A DNA stretch of 64,000 bases. Source: Alnus glutinosa. Taxonomy: Eukaryota; Streptophyta; Magnoliopsida; Fagales; Betulaceae. The translations under genes were made by a program, and so were the position numbers. Below, piece after piece: positions 39,101-48,124 of this stretch; the first letter of the stretch is position 1; every line of letters starts with the position of its first letter. The notes under the pieces were generated by a model, which saw nothing but the letters and a program-made list of their open reading frames with translations, searched no databases and was not told the origin of the DNA. Location: assembly GCF_958979055.1 (NCBI RefSeq), contig NC_084898.1, forward strand, positions 816,001 through 880,000, read 5' to 3'.

Positions 39101-42100
39101 GTATAGAGTTCTTAAAACAAGACGACTCACTGTAATAGATTGCTTTTATTTGGTGTTGATTGGTTGTTTAAGATCACTAGTAGATTTAACATAACACGTG
39201 TTTACTTTCCTCTCTGGCTATCTCCATGCACGTTAATAAACATAACATGTATACTTACCCTCTCTATATATCTCCATGTACATTTGTTTGTTTTACCCAT
39301 CAGCAGATAGAAAGAGGTTGAATTTCCTATTTAGGGTGGACAATTGTTTACACATCCCATGAATATGACACAAACCTAACATGAAATTAGTAGATTAAGG
39401 TGAAGGGGTCTGATCTGTATAATGAAATGGGTCGGGGTAGGATTGATCTATATAGTCTTATACTCGTGCCTCGACACAATCCGAACCCAACATAAAGGGC
39501 TGGCGATTTTTGACACGATCTGCAAACCTAACATGAAATTAGCGGGTTAGGGTTGAAAGGGTCTAATCCGTTAATTTAATAGGTTGGGTTAGGGTTGACT
39601 TATATAGGCTTTTACCAGGGGTGGAGGGAGCTTTTACCAGGGGCGGAGGGAGGGGGGGCAAATGCCCCCCCCCCCCCCCCCCCCCTTCACCTCCTAAAAA
39701 ATCTCCTAATCCTTGGCACAATTTTTTTTTATGCCCCTAGAAGGCTGGATGCCCCCCCCCCCCAGCATTTTATCAATGGGCAAACTTGCCCACGCAGCTC
39801 ACCCTTTGCCGTGGGTTTTTCTGTCATAATTCATAATTGTTTTTGTAAATAGGTCAAAACAAAAAAAGAATGGAAATACAGAGTTGAGAGGTTGAAGGGA
39901 CGAAGTCGAAGGTTGAAGACAAGCTGACAGGGCAATATTTTTTTTTATTTTTTTGTCTCCAAAGGCAAAATGCACCGTATAGAACTTAGTAGTCGTCAGA
40001 TTTTTTTAAAAAAGAATTAAGGACTCAGTCAGTCAAGTCTACAACTCTAGTCACAGTATAGAACTTAAAAGTCATTAGAACTTTTTTAAAAGAGTCAAGG
40101 ACTAAAGAGTCCAGTCAACAGACTTGAGACTACAACTACATTTGAGTCTCTATGGTATTAATACCATAAATCAACCAAAAATATTGAAGGAAATAAATTC
40201 CATAAATCAACCAAAAATGTGCGTGTGGCTTTAGAAGTCAGAAATTTTCGGAATGAGAAGTAGAACTGTACAAGAATTTGCTATGATGGATTTGTTCGTA
40301 GTATTTATTCCAACTGTGAAGTTATTGAAAGATTAAGCTACAAAATCTCTAGCTCCTCAAGTTATTCCTCTGCTGCAATGACATGAACATGAAGGGCATA
40401 AGGGCTTTGAGGGATGGATAGACGATTTCTGGTGGAGGCAAAAGCGTTTGTCTTCTCGGTTATTGAAGGGGCGTCAGTGCTAAGGGTGGAAGAAAAGCGG
40501 AAATTTTATTCCGGTGCGGTTCTCCTGAGCAACCAGTGCATCGAATGGCTGGTTTCGACTATGGAGGTGTTGATGGGTGGTCATGGTCTGTCTGACTTTG
40601 TCAAACCGTTCAGGGAGGGGGCGAAGGTGACGATAGTTCATATTGGAGGTAACAATAATGGCCGGTTTGTGGAGGCAGCGGTCTATGGGGTGGGCATTCA
40701 GGGAGGGTTTCTTCGTATTCCTGAGGGGCGGGGTGGATGGGGTTGGCTCAAGTTTATTAGTGAGCTGCTTAAGGCTCTAGAATTTTTTGGTTCTTCGGTA
40801 GGGTGCGGGTTCGGTGTTTCCTCGCCGAATGAGAAGTTAAGGGGGAAGAAGGTGGGAGTTGGCTTGGGAAAGGCAGCGGGACCACTGTCTTTCGCGGAGG
40901 CGGTTCGCTTGATGCCAACCATCCCTGCGTTTGGTGGTCGGAATCTGGTCTCGCTGGAGGAGGTGGCCTGGTGCGAGGAGGAGCAGTTCCCGATTAAGGA
41001 GCGGTCTTGCGAGATTGTCCGGCAGGCGGTGGACTGTTCAGCCTGGGAGAAAAGCCTTTTGGATCCGGTGGGTAAAGACCACTGTGGCGATGGCTCCAAT
41101 TTTCGAAAAGGCAGAGAGTGCAGTACAAGGGACTGCGACGTCTCAGTCTGCAGAAAGATCCTCGAACAGGTTGGAGTTTGGCTGGATTGGGTGAGTGGGT
41201 CTAACGTGGGCTGGAGCAGGATTTCTTCTGAAACTGGGCCGATGCAGGATCTCTTCAGCTGTGCTTAGAAGGCCATACTGCAGGGATGGTTCTAGGAAGT
41301 TGGGCTTTAAGCCCAATCCCAAGAAGGCTAAGAGGCTTTCCCTGGATCAGGTTTGTGGTCTCGAGAAAGCGAGGTTAGACTCTGGAATGTCGGGTTTGGG
41401 CTCTTTGGCGCCGGAAGCCTTGGACGGGTCGACTTCTACTCTTCCGGTGTTCAAGTCAGGCTCGTTGTGGATGGGGGGTTCTTCTCCGGTGGAGAATCCG
41501 GCTTGCTCCGCTCAACCTGGTTTGGCATGGCAAGATGGGTCTAGGTTGGAGGTGAAGACGACGACTGACATGGGTGGAGGGTTGTCGGATACTGGCGAGT
41601 TCTCTAGCGCAAGTCCTAGCTTGTGCACGGCGGTGGTTGAAGATCCTTTTGCCTCTGTGTGTGCGGCGAAGCCCAACTTGCGAGTGGAAGTGTCTGTTTG
41701 TGACTTAACCCTGTGTCTGCTTGGGGGGTTGGATTCGGACTCTAAAGGATTTGAGTTTCCCTCTTTGGGGGCGGATGCGTTGGGAGAGAGGTTTCGTTTG
41801 TCTCTTCCGGTGATGGCGAACAGTGGGGCTCCCATTTACCCGTCCAAAACAAAATCAGTCATGAGGTATCAACGGAAATCGAAGGCAAAAGCGAGTAAGT
41901 TGTATATTTCCCTGATTGATGAGGCAGTGACAGCTTTGAGTTCGCCGATGACGCAGTGTTTGGATACTTCTTCTCAGGCTATGGACGGGTTTGTGGCTCA
42001 GAACCTGCCGATGCCAAGTGGGGGAGTGGGGCTTCGACGCGGGTTCCTTCTCCCGAGAGTTCCCTCCCCCTTGAGCGGCTGCAAATCGATGACCATTGAC

Positions 42101-43492
42101 AAGGGTGAGACTCCCAACTCAATTGGCTTGATCCAATCTCAGGAGTGGCCGGTAGGGTTTAGCCCTTCTGGGGAGATTGTTTTGTGGGATCAGGGAGAGG
42201 AAGGTGACTTTCCTCACCCATTGGGCGTTATTCCTCCCGACTTACATTTGGAGTGGGAGTCGGATGGTGCTGAGGATGAAGATTCGGCCCTGGCTTTGTT
42301 GGATGCCATTGAGGAAGATTTTCATCGGGGTAGTATGGGGAAGCGGTATAAGATCAAAGGAAGGAGAGAACTGCAGAATTTGAAGAGCTCCATAAACTAC
42401 GACGGTGCAAGTGTGCCTTCTAGGAGTAGAAGAGGAAAGGCTCAGGTTCTGTAGTTTGTGGGTTGTTTGTGGGCTACGGGTGGTGGTTCCTGTGGGTTTT
42501 TGGGTGGGTTTCTTGTGTGTTCCTTGAGGGTTGGGTTGGGGTTCTTTGTTCTTGTAGGTTTAGGTTCTCGTGGGTTTGTTTGGTGGGCTTCTTTCTTTCT
42601 TTTTTTGGGCTGTTTTTTTTCGATTTCCAGCTTTGTGCTTTCTCTTGTATACTGCCGGTGTACTAAGGGGCGCCTGACGCTTTTAATAAAGTCAGTTTAT
42701 TACTTATAAAAAAAAAAAAAAAAAATTATTCCAACTGAAAACCTTCAACCATTCAAATAAGCCTTCAAAGTTTAGCCGTTCAAAATAATTTCTAAACAAA
42801 ATCCAGCATTTCAGTTTTAGGTATGTAATAAACTTTCATATTATTAATATTTAAGCTTTTATATTTGAATTGTTCTTTTCAATTTATTGTTCTTTTATAT
42901 TTAGATTTTTTTATTTTTTTTTATATTTAATTGTTTATGAATATATATAGTTTTTGCTTTATATTTTAATTGTATAAAATATATAATTGTAGTTGCCTGA
43001 GATTATGGAGAACAATGATTCAATTGAGCTACAATCAAATTCTAAACGAGCTCGTATTGAGGTAGATTTAGCAAATGTGCCAACCAATCCTTAAGAAAAA
43101 AAATTTCTGATTACTATCCTAGCGATAGAGACAACATTCGAAGAGCATATCTATAAAAAAGACCTTGTCAACCATTTAACCATAATTTTTCACAAACAGA
43201 ATTTGGAAAAATATGGCATCATTTTAATCCAGCATGGTTCAAAAATTTTTTTTGACCTCCCTGACCTAAAATCCTAGCTCCGCCACTGGCTTTTACCCAT
43301 GTCTTGACACAACTCAAGTTAGACATGGGGAACACAAATTGCCACCCTTAGTCCTATTTTCTATGTAGGAATTAATTATTAAAATATTTTTAAGCTTACA
43401 TTGATGATTTTATCGCTCAACAGTTGCAACAGCAGCTAAATACTGTATCCAGTCAGGAAGAAAATGGCGAGAGGAGGGAAGGGGATGCCTGA
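27109..43492 (+). CDS. STE20/SPS1-like Ser/Thr protein kinase (At1g79640/BLUS1 group)
   Basis: Twenty-one coding exons, 734 aa: 27109-27282, 30676-30930, 31049-31173, 31251-31295, 31875-31956, 32058-32126, 32258-32428, 32512-32577, 34972-35040, 35178-35249, 35396-35745, 35875-36011, 36134-36228, 36313-36351, 36445-36504, 37267-37368, 37498-37549, 37906-37961, 38827-38891, 38978-39029, 43424-43492. The kinase domain occupies about residues 17-290: glycine loop GHGASATV (25-32), VAVK lysine 47, HRDIKAGN with catalytic Asp141, DFG at 159-161, and activation segment [15 protein letters not shown]. The regulatory half carries conserved stretches ([34 protein letters not shown]) and a C-terminal coiled coil. 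Relatives include BLUS1, which acts in stomatal blue-light signalling; this member's exact role is not shown. Introns 1, 8 and 20 are swollen by transposons, yet all exons keep frame, so the gene looks functional. Confidence 0.92.
28021..28188 (-). mobile_element. 5'-truncated L1-type LINE 3' end (intron 1)
   Basis: On the - strand the segment reads TTGTATACTCCGTGTGTACT, GGGGCGCCTTACGCT, TTAATAAAATTG, ACTTACC, then poly-A. This is the same 3' tail as the LINEs at 29095-30347 and 40317-42725. A 10-bp target duplication TTGGATACTT flanks it exactly (28011-28020; 28189-28198). Confidence 0.85.
28905..29065 (+). mobile_element. SINE-like copy in kinase intron 1
   Basis: CCCGCTAGCGAAGCCGGAGTATTACTCGATCC..., GGGGCGCTTTACACGGATTC and a CATTAAAATAAAAAA tail parallel the element at 44941-45140. 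That one has CGCCTGCTAAGTCAGAATAT, GGGGCGCCTTACACGGATCC and CATTAAAATATAT. The 5' border is uncertain. Confidence 0.5.
29095..30347 (+). mobile_element. 5'-truncated L1-type LINE (RT C-terminus, zf-RVT) in intron 1
   Basis: The frame from 29129 encodes the region after the reverse-transcriptase core of plant L1 elements. It has [19 protein letters not shown], then [15 protein letters not shown] and the zinc-binding zf-RVT region [20 protein letters not shown]...DRCCLCK. A TGA interrupts after CCLCK (29903-29905). The expected continuation ([19 protein letters not shown]) follows in the same frame, then a further frame change. The 3' UTR carries TTGTATACTTCCAGTGTACG, GGGGCGCCTTATGC and AATAAA, and ends in poly-A at 30333-30347. 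It is a dead 5'-truncated copy, sense to the kinase gene. The upstream target-duplication copy was not identified. Confidence 0.88.
33380..34255 (+). mobile_element. Helitron-like block of about 300-bp tandem units (intron 8)
   Basis: Units start at GAGTTC/GAGTTT near 33403, 33701, 34000 and, shortened, 34144. Periods are 298, 299 and 144 bp. Each begins AT-repeat, GAGTT(C)..., AACTTAGAATTGGCATA, GACACGTGGC and TAAACACTGAACCGG. The right end reads GCGCGGGTTATGAGCTAG then T (34237-34255), the CTAG-T terminus with a GC-rich stem typical of plant Helitrons. A defined 5'-TC end was not fixed and no Rep/helicase is present, so this is a non-autonomous, internally amplified copy. Confidence 0.55.
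34440..34860. repeat. Duplicated retroelement-like segment (intron 8)
   Basis: Two related parts are seen: about 34446-34645 (AAGCGCTGGTCACATCTGCG ... CCCAACGTGGGACTAACTTT ... GTGTCAC) and about 34745-34855 (AAGCGCTAACCACATTTGTG ... CCAATGTGAGACTAACTTT ... GTGTCAC). The CCAAYGTGGGACTAA word is common in LTR-type repeats of plants. Family and boundaries are not resolved. Confidence 0.4.
37563..37810 (-). mobile_element. 5'-truncated L1-type LINE 3' end (intron 17)
   Basis: Antisense copy of the same LINE 3' tail. On the - strand it reads TTGTATACTCCGTGTGTGCT, GGGCGCCTTACGCTG, TTACTTATC, then poly-A (poly-T 37563-37575 on +). The upstream part, rich in GGGTTTTGAGGGGTTTG-like sequence, is LINE 3' UTR. 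The left border lies near 37810 and is uncertain; no target duplication was recognised. Confidence 0.75.
40317..42725 (+). mobile_element. ORF1-only L1-type LINE inserted in the hAT
   Basis: The 12-bp target duplication TTATTCCAACTG occurs exactly at 40305-40316 and 42726-42737. The insert ends in poly-A preceded by TTGTATACTGCCGGTGTACT, GGGGCGCCTGACGC and AATAAA, the same 3' tail as the other LINEs in this gene. Inside, an ATG frame (40414-41268; [20 protein letters not shown]) overlaps a second frame (to 42454). Together they look like one ORF1-like protein broken by a shift near 41200. No endonuclease, reverse transcriptase or zf-RVT sequence is present although both ends are in place. This suggests a non-autonomous LINE derivative mobilised in trans. 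Confidence 0.82.
43006..43250 (+). pseudogene. hAT (TTF-zinc-finger/DUF4371) transposase N-terminal fragment
   Basis: The reading contains RDNIRRAYL, a [15 protein letters not shown]-like stretch, then [11 protein letters not shown]. This matches the start of plant TTF-type hAT transposases (consensus RDxIRRAYLxxGPCQP...FNPxWFKE). It has in-frame stops and ends abruptly at the right inverted repeat, so it is a remnant of the element that owns the ends at 39616 and 43288. Confidence 0.7.
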
Positions 43493-44940
43493 AATTCACA
43501 GGTTCTGGTTAGTGTAAAGTGAAATTAACAGTGTACATCCAGGCAAGAGCTGTAAATCATATGCAGAAAGTGTTTTCTACATTCTTTGCCCGTGCCAAAA
43601 TGGAACTGTTTTGGCTATTGAAAGCAGTTGATAGAAGCAAGCGTGGCAATCCAAGTGTCTGGATCTCTTTTGCCACCGTGTTTAATATAAGTTTCTTTGA
43701 AGATTTCAGGCACCAAAGATGATAAGCAAAAGTTCGAAGTCCTTCAGCTGCTCTCATACAAATAGAAATGAACTCCTCTCCTGCAGTTTCATGTTGGAAG
43801 TTGGCAGTTGATTCTTTTTCCTTCTCATTTCTTGCTCGATAGTCCTCATGAAAATGGGGAAAGTTATGGGTGTTGGTTTATAATTTTTAGTTTTCCTAAT
43901 TATAATATTAATGTATTTTGTGTAAAATAAGATTTATGATCTTGTAAATTTGGGATGGTTTATTATTTCTATTTTCTTTTTCAGCTCCTTTGTTTTTGGG
44001 AACTTTTACGGTCTTACATGTGTTTTATATATGCCATAAACATTTTCGATACCCATTTTTTTCGAGAGCCTCGATAATCATAAAGTTCAATTTGGATTCA
44101 GTTTTCTTCGAGCATGTGCAGGATTAATATCTGGGGCTACCAAGCGATGTTGCGCGTATGACCCAAGTTGTGCCCAAACTTTGGAAAGCACGTGTAGTAG
44201 CATGTGACTAGAGTACTAAAGCTCACATCCTCTCCCTCCCAGGTACGAACCGGCCAGATCAGAATTTATTCTTTGGTTCAGACCTAATGATGTATATATT
44301 GTTACACGATGAGTATGTTGTTATGTCATTTAAAAAATTTAAATAAAAGAAAAAAAATACAAACTAGCATTTTTATATCATGGCGAATGTAGTGGATATA
44401 GCTCATTTCCATTTCTAGTGAAATAAAAATAAGTCGTTTTATAGTCAAAATTTTATTTTGTTGCATTGTACTTGATGCCATGTCATTTAAAATTTTTAAA
44501 TGGTGATAATATATTCACTACGTGGTTTCATGTTCACCCTTACTAAAATAAATTCTTTGCCATAAAATTTGACTCTTTTCTATTGTACTAATAATGGAGA
44601 GGATCCTGTTTGGTGGCATTTGGATACTCTCTTTGAATTGGAGAGTATTCAGTTAGTTTTAAGTGGAAGGTAAAATTGTCCACAAAAATGTGAAAAGACA
44701 ACATTACCCTCCAAATTAAACTGATTAGATGCTCTCCAATTCATTTGAACCGGAGAGGATCCTTGTCCCTGTTTGGTGGCTTGGAGGAGAGTTAATTGAC
44801 TAGGATTGGCAATAAATGCACTTTAATTGATTTGGCTTTGTTGTTGGCCCACAGAAACTGTGAAATGTTTGGCGTGCTTGTGTTCCCCGATGGTGCTTAA
44901 GCCTTAACATGGATTAGGATCGACACTTAAATTATTTGAC
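43493..44940. other. Kinase 3' UTR and spacer
   Basis: About 43493-43930 is probably 3' UTR of the kinase gene, low in repeats, with AT-rich sequence near 43920. The rest is spacer; GGAGAG/CTCTCC words near 44590-44790 look like a small degenerate inverted repeat. No gene is seen. Confidence 0.4.
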
Positions 44941-45140
44941 CTCAAGTGTTGGCTCAAGTGGTAAGGGCATGAGTTTTTGTGATAATCCCATGGGTCTAAG
45001 ATTCCAATTTTTTTAGGTGCAAACAATTCTTTGGGACTAGCTCGCCTGCTAAGTCAGAATATTACCTGATCCGTGTGGAAGGGGCGCCTTACACGGATCC
45101 GAGGTTTACCTGAGGGGTCGTCATTAAAATATATATATAT
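44941..45140 (+). mobile_element. tRNA-derived SINE-like element
   Basis: TGGCTCAAGTGGTAAGG (44951-44967) fits a pol III A box, and GGGTCTAAGATTCC (44992-45005) is a degraded B box. Then follow CTAGCTCGCCTGCTAAG, GGGGCGCCTTACACGG, and a 3' end CGTCATTAAAATATATATAT. The copy in kinase intron 1 (28905-29065) shares the 3' two-thirds. Confidence 0.6.
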
Positions 45141-45556
45141 GCTCAAATTTAAGAAAAATTGGTCAGGTGATTGTGAGAGACCACTTATGGGATCCACCTA
45201 ACCAAATAAAAATGATTGTCCAATAACTTATCTGGTTAAATGGGTCTCATAAGTGGTCTCTTATAACCACTTATGAGAAGGCTATGCTCCCCTTAACATA
45301 GCTTGGTGCATTGGAGTTGTTGTCAATGTCTGTTTCCACTCATTGCCTTGACCCTTGGTTCAGACATTGGTTTGTTATCATTGCCTCAATTATCGGATCT
45401 ATATTCCTAGTAATTTGTTGTTTGGATTGTTGAGTAAGCATTTATAAGGTCCATTTGTCCCAACAAATGAGCATGTTGTTCGAAACTTGTTTTGGCAGTC
45501 GGGTTTTATACTCGTATTTATTATTCAAATTGCTATCACAAAATTTCTGATGAAAT

Positions 45557-45844
45557 CTATGTCAATTTCGGATACAATAACTTTTTGAAGAACCTTTTCA
45601 TGAGAATATGCCATGCATTACTCGGCGCTACCGGTTGCCTATTATTTGTGAATACACGAAATTGAGCACCAGTAGCAATTGGTGGTCCAGGTATTGAAGC
45701 AGCCTCTACAATAAGAGCATTTATTTTGTGTCTTTTGTTTGTGTTCTTAAACCAATCTGGACTGAACGATTGACAGAGTAAAATGATCCAATGCAAAGCC
45801 CAAACAACTTGTTTCCCTCCCAATTCCTGTCTCAAATTGACCAA
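45557..45844 (-). other. Unidentified protein-like open frame
   Basis: An open frame on the - strand reads ELGGKQVVWALHWIILLCQS, then a lysine-rich stretch and EAASIPGPPIATGAQFRVFT. Its composition looks like real protein rather than random AT-rich translation. No clear start codon, splice context or family is recognised. It may be a fragment of a host gene or of an old mobile element. Confidence 0.3.
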
Positions 45845-46029
45845 AAAAAAAAAAGGAACATCAAAGAGACATTGAGTGAGTTTTAGATTCCTAGTAATTT
45901 CAATGAAATCTATAAAATTTCAACTTTAGTGCGGTAAAAGATGAACTTTTCTTTAATTTACCCTATTATATGTGTAAAAATGTATGTAATTTTCAAGGAT
46001 AAAATGATAAATTATAATTCAGTCTATAT

Positions 46030-46610
46030 GATTGTCTTAAATTATAAATTGTTCACTCCGATATGAAAAATAATTCAGAGATTTTCAGGGTTGGCCAAAA
46101 TAACAATTTAGTCTTTGTTGTCAAATTCTGTCAAAAAACTTAATTGATTTCGTTAGTGTGTTACGTCAGTACCAATAAAATGATGACATATGTCACTCTT
46201 ACTATATATATATATATATATATATACTAAATTAAAAACTTAAAAAAAGGTAGAGGGGGTGACTGCTATAGGGAATGGCCCCCCATCCCCCAAGGAGTGG
46301 CGGGATGGGGGTAGCTGCCGGCTCATTAGCCATCCCCCTATTTTTTCTTTTCTTTCTATTTTTTTTTTAAAAAAAAAAATTAATAATTTTTAAAGTTTTA
46401 TATGTTTATATTTTTTTTTAATTAAAAAAAAAATGAGTGACACGTGTCATCATTATATTGGTGATAATGTGGCACACTAATAGAATTCGTCAAGTGTTTT
46501 GACGAAATTTGACTACATAAACTAAATTATTATTTTGTCTTACTCCAAAAATCTCTGAATTATTTTATATACCACAGGAAGTTATTTCTACTTTAAGCCA
46601 ACTAACTTAT
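46030..46610. mobile_element. Palindromic MITE with GC-rich core
   Basis: The left arm (AAATAATTCAGAGATTTTC, AACAATTTAGTCTTTG, GTCAAATTCTGTCAAAA) is mirrored by the right arm (TTTTGACGAAATTTGAC, CTAAATTATTATTTTG, AAAATCTCTGAATTATTTT). GACACGTGTCA-type words flank the core. The core at 46251-46345 is GC-rich and self-complementary (GGAATGGCCCCCC, GGAGTGGCGGGATGGGG, TTAGCCATCCCCC). A (TA)n lies at 46204-46226. The exact ends and the target duplication are uncertain. Confidence 0.65.
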
Positions 46611-47260
46611 GACCTGTGCTATGCGCGGTATATTTATTAATTATAATTTAATTGAAAGGTTTTAAAAAGATTATGAGCAACAAATTTCCTTCCCCAATGT
46701 TGTCTATCGATTAAGTATGTAACAAAAAAAGTATTTAAACAAAAAAAAAAAAAAAAAAAAAAAAAAGATAAAAGGAAAGTTATTAAATAAATAACTGCGT
46801 AGACTAATAAAAGATTGTTATAACTGATATAAAAAATAACGATTGGAAACTCTTCTATCTCACAATCATTTTCATGAATTGAGTGTAAAATTTTCAAAAA
46901 AAAAAAAAAAACCAAAAAATGTATGCAAATGGGTAAGAGATAGTTAGAGGATGAATGCTTAACATGTCCTTATATCTTTACTCAACAGCATAAACAAAAC
47001 CCAACAAAACAATATATCCATCATATCCCAACTATGATACCACTTTATTTTCACTACAAAATACTTTGTTCTCTTGAAAATTAATAATAGTATTAATATG
47101 GTTAATACTCCATGCAAAAAAAGCATAGTAAACTCTCTTGCTCACCATCATTTCTTTGAATTTACTATCAAATTTACAAAAGAACAGAACCACAAACAAT
47201 AAAAAGCCCAAAATAAGAAAAATTTGAAAAATGCTAATATATATAGACAATAAGCAGCTT

Positions 47261-47971
47261 TTCCGTATACTTTTTCCGGTTCCGATGAAATTTATAAGTA
47301 TAGGAAAAAGTCATATTAAATAGATATTTTTTCGACATAAAATAAATTACTTTTATAACAGAATTTAAAAATGAGAAGAGAAAAGTAAAAAGTGGAATCT
47401 AAAGAACAGAACCATAGAAACTAAAGACAAACAAATAGATTATTTACCATTCTCTTTGAACACGACCCCTGCAAACACATTTCCAAAACCCAATCAAAAT
47501 TAAAATTAATAATAATCTAACAAAAAATTAATGGTCTTTTCCATACAATTCTTTTTTTCTTTTTCTTTTTGGTTTCAATAAATTCTTAGGTATAGGAAGA
47601 ATTCCTGTTAAATAAATATTTTTTCTTTCGATCATTATTTGCATATATAACGTAAGATAAAATACTTTTAGAACAGAAGTAGTAATTAATATAAAAATTA
47701 AAACAAAAAATAGAATCCGAAGTATAGAATCACAAAAAATAAAGACAAACAAACGGATTATTTATCATTCTCTTTGAACATGACCCTGCAAACACAATTT
47801 TCAAAACCCAATCAAAATTAATACTAATAGAATAGAAATTAACTTTCTTTTCCGTAGACTTTTTTATGTTACAATGAAATTCATAGGTATAAAAAAAAGT
47901 CCTGTCAAATAGATATGATATGTTTTATTTCCACCATCTTTTGCATATATAACGTAGAAGAAACTATTTTA

Positions 47972-48012
<41 letters not shown>

Positions 48013-48115
48013 ATAAATTATAACAAAAAATAAGTACCAAAACAAAAGAAGATATGAAAATCTCTTTCTCACCATCATTTAAACTATGCCTTTAATAACA
48101 TTGTCAAAGAAGTTT
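47261..48115. repeat. About 290-bp tandem repeat, three diverged units
   Basis: Units begin CTTTTCCGTATAC, CTTTTCCATACAA and CTTTTCCGTAGAC near 47261, 47533 and 47851. Each continues with ATGAAATT(C/T)ATAGGTATA, TCCTGTCAAATAGATA, TTGCATATATAACGTA, and (first two) CATTCTCTTTGAACA and AACCCAATCAAAATTA. A (TAA)n run ends the third unit (47973-48010). They abut the large foldback. Confidence 0.7.
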
Positions 48116-48124
48116 TTTTTTCCC

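Larger units (their letters stand above)
39616..43288. mobile_element. hAT transposon with TTF/DUF4371-type remnant (intron 20)
   Basis: The exact 8-bp target duplication GCTTTTAC (39608-39615 and 43289-43296) flanks an element with imperfect terminal inverted repeats (CAGGGGCGGAG against the right end CTCCGCCACTG). The left end is doubled: GCTTTTAC plus CAGGGGTGGAGGGA is followed at 39630 by GCTTTTAC plus CAGGGGCGGAGGGA. A piece of hAT transposase N-terminal region survives at about 43006-43250. A long C-tract (39665-39685) pairs with a nearby G-run. The element is internally deleted and was split by a LINE at 40317-42725. Without the LINE it is about 1.25 kb. Confidence 0.88.

Noticed and set aside
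39665-39685. C-tract with nearby G-run as a regulatory quadruplex
   Set aside because: It is a homopolymer at the end of the hAT element and prone to sequencing error; no further support.
44941-45140. tRNA gene
   Set aside because: An A-box-like word is present but no cloverleaf, acceptor stem or clean B box can be drawn; it fits a SINE.
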